Program-made: the position numbers and the translations under genes
In this document: piece by piece, positions 1-6,243 of the stretch
Layout of the letters: each line of letters begins with the position of its first letter
How positions within the stretch are numbered: the stretch's first letter is position 1
DNA from: Comamonas sp. lk
GTDB lineage: Bacteria; Pseudomonadota; Gammaproteobacteria; Burkholderiales; Burkholderiaceae_C
Assembly: GCA_945901215.1 (NCBI GenBank)
Contig: CAMDKE010000025.1
Coordinates: 1 to 14,145, forward strand
Length of the DNA: 14,145 bases
Direction: 5' to 3'
Notes under the pieces: generated by a model
Seen by the model: the letters and a program-made list of their open reading frames with translations, nothing else
The model's database searches: none
What the model was told of the DNA's origin: nothing

Positions 1-938
1 CCCAGCGTGTTGTTGAGCGTAGGCACCTTGGACTTGAAGAAGTAAGACACGCACAAATGGTCTTGCAGGCCCTGGCCCACTCCCGGTAGGTGGTGCACCA
101 CGGGCACGCCTTTCTGGGTTAGCAAGGCCGCGTCGCCCACGCCCGAGAGCTGCAAAAGCTGAGGCGAATTGATGGCGCCGCCGCACAAAATCACTTCTTT
201 GCGACTCTTGAAGCGCTGCGTGGCGCTGCCCACCACGCACTCCACACCCATGGCTTCGCGCCCCTGGAGCAGCACGCGCTGGACCAGCGCACCGGTGCGC
301 ACCGTCAGGTTGCTGCGGCGCATGGCCGGGCGCAAAAATGCGTTCGACGCCGAGGCGCGCACGCCCTTGCGAATCGTCATCTGCCACAGGCCAAAGCCCT
401 CTTTGCGTGCGCCGTTGAAGTCGGTGGTGCGGCCATAGCCCAGTGCGTCTCCGGCTTTGAGGAAGCGTTCACACAGCGGGTGCACCTGGTCGGCAAAGTC
501 GCTCACAGTCAGTTCACCGCCTGCGCCATGGTGTTCGGAGGCACCCCACACGTGGTCTTCTGATTTCTTAAAGTAGGGCAGCACATCGCTCCAACCCCAG
601 CCGGGGTTGCCCGCGTCGCGCCATTCGTCGTAGTCGGCATGCTGGCCGCGCATGTAGACCATGGCGTTGAGCGAGCTGCTGCCGCCCAGCACCTTGCCGC
701 GTGGCCAAAAAGAGGTACGCCCGCCCAAAGCCGCGTCGGGCTGCGTGGTGTACATCCAGTTGTATTTGGGGTCCGAGAAGGTCAGCCCATAGCCCAGGGG
801 AACCTGGATCAGCGGGCTGCGGTCCGAGCCACCTGCCTCCAGCAAAAGCACCTTGTCTTTTCCGCTTGCGCTCAAGCGGTTGGCCAGCACGCAACCGGCC
901 GAACCAGCGCCGACAATGATGTAGTCGTATTCGTTCAT
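1..938 (-). CDS. GMC-family FAD-dependent oxidoreductase (choline/alcohol dehydrogenase-like), C-terminus outside window
   Basis: Flavoenzyme expected to oxidise an alcohol to an aldehyde with FAD. The visible 312 codons, read from the ATG at 938, open with a beta-strand and the dinucleotide motif GAGSAG at residues 10-15, followed by the FAD-ribose acid in LLLEAGG (E34). The first GMC signature, with RGKVLGGSSSLNAMVYMRG, spans about residues 80-98, and the second, GGAINSPQLLQLSG, starts at residue 253. Family members run about 530-560 residues, so roughly 40% is missing, including the catalytic His-His/Asn pair; substrate cannot be read from this part. No clear Shine-Dalgarno precedes the ATG. 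The gene is divergent from the MocR regulator at 1079, the usual layout for a MocR target. Family call is certain from the signatures; choline as substrate is not supported over other alcohols. Confidence 0.93.
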   Translation of the reverse strand, partial: MNEYDYIIVGAGSAGCVLANRLSASGKDKVLLLEAGGSDRSPLIQVPLGYGLTFSDPKYNWMYTTQPDAALGGRTSFWPRGKVLGGSSSLNAMVYMRGQHADYDEWRDAGNPGWGWSDVLPYFKKSEDHVWGASEHHGAGGELTVSDFADQVHPLCERFLKAGDALGYGRTTDFNGARKEGFGLWQMTIRKGVRASASNAFLRPAMRRSNLTVRTGALVQRVLLQGREAMGVECVVGSATQRFKSRKEVILCGGAINSPQLLQLSGVGDAALLTQKGVPVVHHLPGVGQGLQDHLCVSYFFKSKVPTLNNTL

Positions 939-989
939 GGGCAGGAAGGTAGCAGAAGCTTGCGGCGTGGGTTAGGTAGGCGAAACGCA

Positions 990-1004
990 GGGGCTGAAGG
1001 CCCC
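990..1004. repeat. Inverted repeat in the GMC/MocR divergent region
   Basis: GGGGC (990-994) and GCCCC (1000-1004) are perfect complements around TGAAG. The element sits exactly where the predicted minus-strand transcript would begin, so it could be a 5' stem-loop or an operator overlapping the start site. A five-base GC stem is not rare in DNA this GC-rich, so function is uncertain. Confidence 0.3.
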
Positions 1005-1011
1005 GAGGCGT

Positions 1012-1039
1012 ACTATGCAAGAGGTTTGGATGCTGACAA
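1012..1039 (-). promoter_or_regulatory. Candidate sigma-70 promoter for the GMC oxidoreductase gene
   Basis: Reading the minus strand, a -35 box TTGTCA (5 of 6 to consensus, plus-strand 1034-1039) is followed after 16 bases by CATAGT (4 of 6, plus-strand 1012-1017). Transcription would start near 1005, giving a leader of about 67 bases. The boxes overlap the region where the divergent regulator's own promoter must lie. Found by eye only. Confidence 0.4.
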
Positions 1040-1078
1040 TGCGTTCAAATAAAGTAATTGCCCAGAAAATGACGCCCC

Positions 1079-2467
1079 ATGTCCTTTGAACAACTCATCT
1101 CCACCGCCAGCCTGGGCGACGGCAGCAAGCCCAAGTACCAGTCTATCGCCGAAGACCTGGCCCAGGCCATATTGAACGGCCAGGTGCCAACCGGTGAAAA
1201 GCTGCCGCCCCAGCGTAATTTGGCTCGCCGTCTGGGGGTGACCACCGGCACGATCAGCCGCGCCTACGCCATTTTGGAGCGCCAGGGCTTGGCTACCGCC
1301 CGCGTAGGCGACGGCACCTATGTGCGCTCCGCCGAGCATGTGCCCACCAGTGAATCGTCCGACCAGCAGCCCATTGACCTGGCGCACAACGTGGCCATGG
1401 TGGGCGACGAATCCGCCGCGTTGCAAACGGCCTTCCAAAGCCTGGCCACGGACCCCGAACTCATGCGCGAGGTACTTAGCTACCAAAGCGAGACCGGCTT
1501 GCGCCGCCACCGCGAGGCGGGTGCCCAGTGGCTGCGCCGTTTTGGCACCAGCGGCCAGTGGAACCGGGTGATGGTCACCCACGGCGCCCAGCACGGGCTG
1601 GCCTGCGTGCTGCGTACCGTGGCACGCCCGGGCGACGCGGTGCTGACCGAGTCGCTCAGCTACCCTGGCCTGCAGGCGCTGGCGAGGTCCATGCGCTTGC
1701 AGCTCATTGGCATCGAGACCGACGAGCACGGTATGGTGCCCGAGGCACTGGAGCGCGCGGCCAAGACCTTTGATACCAAGTTTGTTTACTGCGCCCCCAC
1801 GCTGCACAACCCAACGGGTGCCACCATGCCCATGGCGCGGCGCGAGGCGGTGGCCGCCGTCATGCGCACGCACGGCCTGTTCATCATCGAAGACTGCGTG
1901 CACGCCGCCATGCAGGCCAATCCCCTGCCCGCCCTGTCTACCTGGCTGCCCGAGCAGTCGTTTTTGCTCAGCAGCTTCTCCAAGGTGCTGGCGCCGGGCT
2001 TGCGCGTAGGCTACGTGGAAGCGGCACCGGCATGGCTGAGCAAGTTTGCCGCCAGCATGCGGGCTGATAGCTGGATGGTGGCGCCCCTGCTGCCCGAGAT
2101 TGCCACCCGCTGGTTGGAAAGTGGCGCGATGGAGGGCCTGATTACCCAGCAGCGCCAGATGACCGGTGATCGCCTAGAGCGCGCCCGCGCCGTGTTGCAG
2201 GGCCTGGACTTCAAGACCGACCCCGATTTCCCGCTGATCTGGTTGCCCCTGCCCGAGCCTTGGCGCGCCGGCCAGTTTTCAGCTGCCCTGCGCCAGGCCG
2301 GTGTGCTGGTGCGCACGGCCGACCACTTTGCCGTAGGCCGCTCCCCCGCGCCGCACGCGATTCGCATCAGCCTAAACGCTCCAGCCTCGGTAGAGCAGCT
2401 GGAATCTGGGTTGCAGATTCTCAAGGCGCTGATTGACAGTCCGCCTTCGGCGGCGATGGATCCGTGA
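1079..2467 (+). CDS. MocR/YdcR-type transcriptional regulator (GntR winged helix plus aminotransferase-like domain)
   Basis: PLP-binding transcription factor of 462 residues. Residues 19-83 form a GntR-type winged helix-turn-helix, with the typical KLPPQRNLARRLGV stretch from residue 41. After a short linker, residues about 99-455 follow the fold-type I aminotransferase plan: HNPTG at 243-247, the pyridine-N aspartate D272 in IIEDC, the Schiff-base lysine K302 in SSFSK, and the carboxylate-binding R429 in AIRISL. MocR proteins usually bind DNA and sense a PLP adduct rather than transaminate. The position after D272 where YdcR-like proteins normally carry Tyr (EDDVY) is His275 here. The start ATG at 1079 leaves a full-length domain; the upstream ATG at 1069 is out of frame. 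The gene is divergent from the GMC oxidoreductase, its most likely target, and convergent with the gene ending at 2508. True aminotransferase activity is less likely but not excluded. Confidence 0.93.
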   Translation: MSFEQLISTASLGDGSKPKYQSIAEDLAQAILNGQVPTGEKLPPQRNLARRLGVTTGTISRAYAILERQGLATARVGDGTYVRSAEHVPTSESSDQQPIDLAHNVAMVGDESAALQTAFQSLATDPELMREVLSYQSETGLRRHREAGAQWLRRFGTSGQWNRVMVTHGAQHGLACVLRTVARPGDAVLTESLSYPGLQALARSMRLQLIGIETDEHGMVPEALERAAKTFDTKFVYCAPTLHNPTGATMPMARREAVAAVMRTHGLFIIEDCVHAAMQANPLPALSTWLPEQSFLLSSFSKVLAPGLRVGYVEAAPAWLSKFAASMRADSWMVAPLLPEIATRWLESGAMEGLITQQRQMTGDRLERARAVLQGLDFKTDPDFPLIWLPLPEPWRAGQFSAALRQAGVLVRTADHFAVGRSPAPHAIRISLNAPASVEQLESGLQILKALIDSPPSAAMDP

Positions 2468-2507
2468 ACAAAATACGCGCTGATGTAATCACTTCTGAGG
2501 GCCTGAC

Positions 2508-3191
2508 CTAGCGCCCCACCCAGCCGCCGCAAACGGGGAACACCTGTCCCACAAAGCAATTGGCAGCTTCGCTGCAGAGATAGGCAGCGAATTCGGCGTC
2601 TTCCCGCGCGCCCACCAGTCGCCCCAGCGGCACTTCCCGCTGCAGACGCTCCTGAAAGCGCGGGTTGGCCTGCACCTCGGGTGGGAAGTAGGTGGGGTTG
2701 TCAACAAAATTTTGTGCGATGGCGTTGACCTGCACATTGTTAGGTGCGACCTCCACGCCCAAGGCTTGCACATAGGCCAGTTGCGCGCCCCGTGCCGCGC
2801 TGTAGGTGGAGGCGCGCTTCATGCCGCGCAGCGCCGAGGCGCTGCCCATGAGCAAAATCTTCCCCTGGCGTCGCTCCAGCATGGCGGGTAGGGCGGCGCG
2901 GCACAGCCGGGGCAAGGGGTGCACGAGCGCGGCAAATGTGTCGTCCCACTCTTGTTCTGATACCGCCGAGGCCGGCGTGGCGGGAGCCGCAATGGCCAGG
3001 TTGACCACCAAGATATCCAGGTGTCCGGCCGCTGCCACGGCAGCCGCAGGGGCCCCGATTTCGCGCAGCGGGTCGGTATCGGCAATGACGGTCGCGCCAT
3101 GTTCGGCAAACACCTTGCACAGCTCGGGGCCCATAAACCGGTCGGCGTGGGTGATCAGGACCCGTTTACCAAGGAGATTGTGGTGGTGCAT
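2508..3191 (-). CDS. Halohydrin dehalogenase-like SDR-fold protein
   Basis: Predicted to interconvert vicinal halohydrins and epoxides with release of halide, a cofactor-free reaction. The 227-residue protein keeps the short-chain dehydrogenase fold but not its cofactor features. In place of TGxxxGxG it has T14-X4-F19-X-G21, the halide-pocket motif of halohydrin dehalogenases. The catalytic group is S117-X12-Y130-X3-R134, with Arg where ordinary SDRs have Lys, again the family signature. NNAG is replaced by VNLAIAAP (63-70). From memory, the C-terminal half also resembles HheC: STYSAAR versus STYTSAR, an N161-F162 pair where HheC has Asn-Tyr, and a shared GQVF near the end. The length is a little below HheC (254). 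The start at 3191 is backed by AAGGA six bases upstream. The gene converges on the MocR gene and is divergent from a classical SDR. Motif evidence is strong; activity and substrate are inferred. Confidence 0.82.
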   Translation of the reverse strand: MHHHNLLGKRVLITHADRFMGPELCKVFAEHGATVIADTDPLREIGAPAAAVAAAGHLDILVVNLAIAAPATPASAVSEQEWDDTFAALVHPLPRLCRAALPAMLERRQGKILLMGSASALRGMKRASTYSAARGAQLAYVQALGVEVAPNNVQVNAIAQNFVDNPTYFPPEVQANPRFQERLQREVPLGRLVGAREDAEFAAYLCSEAANCFVGQVFPVCGGWVGR

Positions 3192-3207
3192 TGCATTTCC
3201 TTTGGTG

Positions 3208-3228
3208 TGAAGCCGGGGACGGCTGTCA
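3208..3228. repeat. Imperfect palindrome in the leader of the halohydrin dehalogenase-like gene
   Basis: AGCCG (3211-3215) and CGGCT (3220-3224) are exact complements around GGGA. Outside them TGA (3208-3210) matches TCA (3226-3228) with one unpaired base, extending the symmetry to 21 bases. It lies 17 bases above the start codon of the minus-strand gene, in the 157-base region shared with the divergent SDR. It could be a regulator-binding site or an mRNA leader hairpin. No convincing promoter boxes were found around it. Confidence 0.3.
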
Positions 3229-3348
3229 CTATTTCACAAAAAGCGATTTTGTACCTGAGAGCCGGGCGGCCATGGATTAGGCGGCGGGCCCAGTGTGCCC
3301 GAGCTTGGCCCTGCTATCCTCAGGCCCCCATTTTCCGAAAGGTGCAGC

Positions 3349-4101
3349 ATGCAAACCACCCCCAAGATAGCCCTCGTAACCGGCGCGGGCACCGGCATAG
3401 GCCGCGCCGTTTCACTGGCCTTGCTGGCCGATGGCTACGCCGTGGTGCTGGCCGGTCGGCGCTTGGAGCCCCTCCAAGAGGTAGCCCAGACGGCTGCCAC
3501 CGAACGCGCCCACACCTTTAGCGCCGACGTGGGCCAGCCCGAGGCGGTGGACCGCCTGTTTGCCATGGTCAAAGAACGTTTTGGCCGGCTGGACTTGCTG
3601 TTCAACAACGCCGGGGTTTTTACCCCGCCGGTGAACATTGAAGACCTGACGTTTGAGCAATGGCAAGCCGCCATCAGCGTCAACCTGACCGGCTCGTTTT
3701 TGTGCGCCCAGGGTGCTATCCGGCTGATGAAAGACCAGACACCGCAGGGCGGGCGCATCATTAACAACGGCTCGATTTCAGCCCATGCCCCCCGGCCCAA
3801 CTCGGCTCCTTACACCACGACCAAGCACGCCATTACCGGCCTGACCAAGTCGATTTCGCTGGATGGGCGCAAGTACAACATCGCTTGTGGCCAGATTGAT
3901 ATTGGCAACGCCATGACCGAACTTGCCGCCCCCATGGCGCGCGGTGTGCCCCAGGCCCATGGCGGTATTGCCATTGAGCCGATGATGGACGTGCGCGACG
4001 TGGGCGACGCGGTGCTGCACATGGCCAACTTGCCGCTTTCAGCCAATGTCCAGTTCATGACCTTGATGGCCACCAAAATGCCCTATGTCGGGCGCGGCTA
4101 G
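3349..4101 (+). CDS. Classical short-chain dehydrogenase/reductase (NAD(P)-dependent)
   Basis: Cytoplasmic oxidoreductase of 250 residues acting on an alcohol or ketone with NAD(P)H. All SDR landmarks are present: TGAGTGIG at 11-18 for the cofactor, arginines R37-R38 after the second strand (which favour NADP), D60 before the adenine pocket, NNAG at 86-89, N112, S142, and Y155-X3-K159. The ATG at 3349 is chosen because GAAAGGTG lies just upstream and the protein then begins at the first strand; an in-frame start at 3295 would add 18 residues without a ribosome site. The C-terminal GQIDIGNAMT segment is usual for the fold. Divergent from the halohydrin dehalogenase-like gene, so the two may share control; a plausible role is oxidising or reducing an alcohol or carbonyl made in the same pathway. 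The substrate is not readable from sequence. Confidence 0.93.
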   Translation: MQTTPKIALVTGAGTGIGRAVSLALLADGYAVVLAGRRLEPLQEVAQTAATERAHTFSADVGQPEAVDRLFAMVKERFGRLDLLFNNAGVFTPPVNIEDLTFEQWQAAISVNLTGSFLCAQGAIRLMKDQTPQGGRIINNGSISAHAPRPNSAPYTTTKHAITGLTKSISLDGRKYNIACGQIDIGNAMTELAAPMARGVPQAHGGIAIEPMMDVRDVGDAVLHMANLPLSANVQFMTLMATKMPYVGRG

Positions 4102-4127
4102 GCGCGCTGGCGCTGCGTTCCCCACCT

Positions 4128-4964
4128 ATGCCTGAGGCGCTGGGGGCGCCGCCTGCACCACAGGCAATCCGGACTCCGCAGCGGTCCCAAGTTCAGCCAC
4201 CACCCCACGCCGTCTCTCGGCTGCGCACCGAGCGCCTGGCGCGCAGTTCCAGGCCGTTTTTGGCGCGCGGCGGCATCAAGGGCTTGCGCTGCCCGGGTTG
4301 CCGCCTGGTGCCCAGCCACTGCCTGTGCGGCCTGGGTTTGTTGCAAAGCACGCACGCTGGCGTGTGCCTGTTGATGGCAGACATTGAACCGCTCAAACCC
4401 AGCAACACCGGCTGGCTGGTGGCCGACGTGGTGGCCGACACCTTCGCCTTTGGCTGGGGGCGCACCGAAACCGACCCAGCTTTGCTAGCCCTGCTGGCCG
4501 ACCCGCAGTGGCAGCCGTATGTAGTGTTTCCGGGTGAATTTGTGCGGCCTGAGCGGGTGGTGCACACAGTGGACACGGTGGATGTGGCGTCTCACGCAGA
4601 GGACGGCGGGCTGCCGAGCAAACGGCCGCTGTTCATCCTGCTAGACGCCACTTGGGCCGAGGCGCGCAAGATGTTTCGCAAAAGCCCTTACTTGGATGCG
4701 CTGCCGGTGCTGAGCCTGCAACCCGCACACCTATCACGCTACCAGCTGCGCCGCTCCCGGCGTGATGACCACTTTTGCACCAGCGAGGTTGCCGCACTGT
4801 GCCTGGAACTGGCGGGCGACTTGCCCGCCGCGCACACGCTTGAGGCCTACTTGGACGTTTATACCCACCACTACCTGCAGGCCAAGCAGCAGTTACCCGC
4901 AGACCGGCAAGGGGACGCGCATGTGCGCTTGCGGGTGGCGAGTTTGCCCCGGGTAGCTAAGTAA
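4128..4964 (+). CDS. tapT: DTW-domain tRNA-uridine aminocarboxypropyltransferase (TapT/YfiP-like)
   Basis: Expected to transfer the 3-amino-3-carboxypropyl group of S-adenosylmethionine to a tRNA uridine, making acp3U (position 47 in E. coli). The 278-residue protein has four zinc-type cysteines C55, C58, C65 and C67, the SAM-associated segment IEPLKPSNTG (86-95), the DTW signature D173-A-T-W176, and CTSEVAA at 217-223 where the family usually shows STAEA. About 45 proline- and arginine-rich residues precede the cysteine cluster, longer than in the E. coli protein, so the true start may lie further in; no ATG exists before residue 83 and the ribosome site at 4128 is poor. The gene begins 26 bases after the SDR, so read-through is likely, though the function is unrelated. 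It ends 12 bases from the convergent ridA-like gene. The enzyme class is confident; the tRNA position modified is by analogy. Confidence 0.85.
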   Translation: MPEALGAPPAPQAIRTPQRSQVQPPPHAVSRLRTERLARSSRPFLARGGIKGLRCPGCRLVPSHCLCGLGLLQSTHAGVCLLMADIEPLKPSNTGWLVADVVADTFAFGWGRTETDPALLALLADPQWQPYVVFPGEFVRPERVVHTVDTVDVASHAEDGGLPSKRPLFILLDATWAEARKMFRKSPYLDALPVLSLQPAHLSRYQLRRSRRDDHFCTSEVAALCLELAGDLPAAHTLEAYLDVYTHHYLQAKQQLPADRQGDAHVRLRVASLPRVAK

Positions 4965-4976
4965 TTCGCAAGGGTT

Positions 4977-5438
4977 TTAGCCACCCACCTCGGCAATCAT
5001 CTCGATCTCCACACACGCGCCCATGGGGATTTGGGCCACGCCAAAGGCGCTGCGGGCGTGGGCGCCTTTGGTGGTGCCAAAGATTTCGCCAATCAGTTCG
5101 CTGGCGCCATTGGTCACCAGGTGCTGCTCGGTAAAGCTGCCGGTGGAATTGACCAGGGACATGAGTTTGACGATGCGCGTAACCCGGTTGAGGTCACCCA
5201 CGGCCGCGTGCAGCGTGCCCAAGAGGTCAATGGCAATGGCGCGGGCGGCCAGCTTGCCTTCGGCCGTGTCCATGTTGGCACCGAACTGGCCGACCCAGGC
5301 CTTGCCGTCTTTTTTGGCAATATGACCGCTCAAAAAGACCAAGTTTCCGGTCTGCACAAAGGGCACGTAGGCCGCTGCTGGCGCGGCCACGGGGGGCAGG
5401 GTGATGTTCAGGGAGGCGAGGGTGTCGTAGATGTTCAT
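4977..5438 (-). CDS. RidA-family (YjgF/YER057c/UK114) protein
   Basis: A 153-residue member of the RidA family, whose best-studied members form cytosolic trimers that hydrolyse reactive enamine/imine intermediates from PLP enzymes. The family arginine is retained as R129 in AHARSAFGV, and the glutamate that pairs with it 15 residues later is E144 in ACVEIE. FLSGHIAKKDGK (35-46) and the IGEIFG stretch (116-121) also fit. At 153 residues it is longer than E. coli RidA (128) and belongs to the larger subfamily often of unassigned function, so deaminase activity is likely but not certain. The ATG at 5438 is chosen because the protein then starts as the family does, with AAAGAA just upstream; 58 further in-frame codons upstream look non-coding. 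A minus-strand gene of unknown function lies 182 bases upstream. Confidence 0.88.
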   Translation of the reverse strand: MNIYDTLASLNITLPPVAAPAAAYVPFVQTGNLVFLSGHIAKKDGKAWVGQFGANMDTAEGKLAARAIAIDLLGTLHAAVGDLNRVTRIVKLMSLVNSTGSFTEQHLVTNGASELIGEIFGTTKGAHARSAFGVAQIPMGACVEIEMIAEVGG

Positions 5439-5620
5439 GGTGTTCTTTAGCTGGTGTGGGTGATGGGCCGGGAGTGCTGCGGCTGCGCTATTTTCGCTTA
5501 GCCTTGGCGCCTCAGGGCGGCGTGCGCCCTGCTCATGCCGAGGCAGTGCTGCGCTGCCATGGTACGCCGCAGGACGCAGGTACATTTCTGCCGCGCGCAG
5601 CGGCGGTCGCACAGCGTGCT
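5439..5620. other. Non-coding gap upstream of the ridA-like gene, with one hairpin
   Basis: No convincing gene was found in these 182 bases. CAGGGCG (5513-5519) and CGCCCTG (5525-5531) form a perfect 7-base stem around a 5-base loop. It lies downstream of the minus-strand gene ending at 5621 and upstream of the ridA-like gene. No T-run follows it on either strand, so it is not a textbook intrinsic terminator; it could be a Rho-dependent end, a leader structure or chance in GC-rich DNA. Confidence 0.4.
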
Positions 5621-6025
5621 TTACGCAGAGACGTCAAAAAAGCGGCCCGTAAAGCCACCGACAAAGCCGGTTTTTGCCGGGGCTTTGGTGCTGTTGTCGG
5701 GCGTGCGCGTGGGCAGGCCAAAGCCTTTGAAGGCCTTGGGGTTGTCGGCCTGCATGTCTATGGCCAGGCGCAAGGCCAGGGCCAGGTTGCTGCTTTGCAG
5801 GGCCGCCCCGATGCGACCGAGACTGGCGTTGTGGGCCAGGTCGGCGTCGCTGGCAATCAATGCGGTGAATGCCAGGCGTGCGGCGTCAATGGGGCCGGTT
5901 TGCAGGGCGTTGAACAAGGCACGCATGCGCAACTCCCGCCGGTGTCGGCGTTCGTCGCTGCCATCGCTGTGTCCGCCGGACTGGGTTTCCCAGTGCAGCG
6001 ACTTGATTTCGAAGTCATTTGCCAT
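5621..6025 (-). CDS. Hypothetical protein with internal helical repeat
   Basis: Not recognised as a named family. The 134-residue protein has no signal peptide or membrane segment and should be cytoplasmic. Its N-terminus (1-30) is polar and ends in a charged stretch, DERRHRRELRMR. The middle holds two similar helical units 35 residues apart: LFNALQTGPIDAARLAF (37-53) and IGAALQSSNLALALRLA (72-88). The ALQ[TS] core resembles the 'ALQSGDLxxAxxAF' repeats seen in many proteobacterial hypothetical proteins. The tail (100-134) is rich in Gly, Phe, Thr and Lys, with GFGLP and GFVGGFTGRFF, and looks flexible. The start at 6025 is favoured by GAGGAG eight bases upstream; an in-frame start at 6154 would add 43 residues of unlikely composition. 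It is divergent from the DUF3422 gene. That it is a gene is fairly sure; its role is unknown. Confidence 0.72.
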   Translation of the reverse strand: MANDFEIKSLHWETQSGGHSDGSDERRHRRELRMRALFNALQTGPIDAARLAFTALIASDADLAHNASLGRIGAALQSSNLALALRLAIDMQADNPKAFKGFGLPTRTPDNSTKAPAKTGFVGGFTGRFFDVSA

Positions 6026-6243
6026 GTCCGCTACTCCTCGTTTTCGGGCGCATTGCGTAACGCCCTTGATAGCCGCCCGCACTGGATAGGTCTTTGAGTG
6101 CCCTGCGCGGCAACCGCAAGCGCTGTCAAAGTGTTGACGGTTGGCTGGGCACAAGCACAGGTCGTGCCATGCGAATTTTCGGCTCGCTTGTTAACCCTGT
6201 GTAGCACCTGTACGGCCCACCCTGGAAGGTGCAAAATCGGCCC
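6026..6243. promoter_or_regulatory. Divergent intergenic region with a GTCAA-N4-TTGAC palindrome
   Basis: This is the longest gene-free stretch (218 bases) and should contain the promoters of both flanking genes. A perfect inverted repeat, GTCAA (6125-6129) and TTGAC (6134-6138) around AGTG, lies near its middle. TTGACG within it looks like a -35 box, but no good -10 follows at 16-18 bases. An operator covering a -35 element is possible, not shown. The stretch just above 6025 carries the ribosome site GAGGAG of the minus-strand gene. Confidence 0.35.

Noticed and set aside
568..1052. Open frames of 137-150 codons on both strands over the GMC gene start
   Set aside because: The GMC frame has the FAD motif and both family signatures; the others are unrelated shadow frames.
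1013..1903. 296-codon minus-strand open frame opposite the MocR gene
   Set aside because: Antisense to a gene with clear domains throughout; composition (Gly, His, Ala, Gln) is typical of shadow frames.
2441..2453. CCGCC-TTC-GGCGG hairpin near the end of the MocR gene as a terminator
   Set aside because: It lies inside the coding region and no T-run follows on either strand.
2508..3191. Reading the 227-residue SDR as a degenerate or inactive dehydrogenase
   Set aside because: The departures from the SDR norm are not random: they fit two spaced motifs of halohydrin dehalogenases exactly, with an intact Ser-Tyr-Arg set.
3285..3301. CGGGC-N7-GCCCG inverted repeat above the SDR gene as an operator
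   Set aside because: A five-base pure-GC stem with a 7-base loop is expected by chance in this composition and nothing else supports it.
4098..4576. Minus-strand open frames opposite the TapT-like gene
   Set aside because: No recognisable domain, and the plus strand carries the zinc cysteines and DTW signature in frame.
5439..5612. N-terminal extension of the RidA-family protein by 58 residues
   Set aside because: The added residues resemble no RidA N-terminus, and the ATG at 5438 has an AAAGAA ribosome site and gives the usual family start.
6026..6154. N-terminal extension of the hypothetical protein to 177 residues
   Set aside because: The added part looks like translated intergenic DNA (many Cys, Arg, His), while GAGGAG sits correctly ahead of the ATG at 6025.
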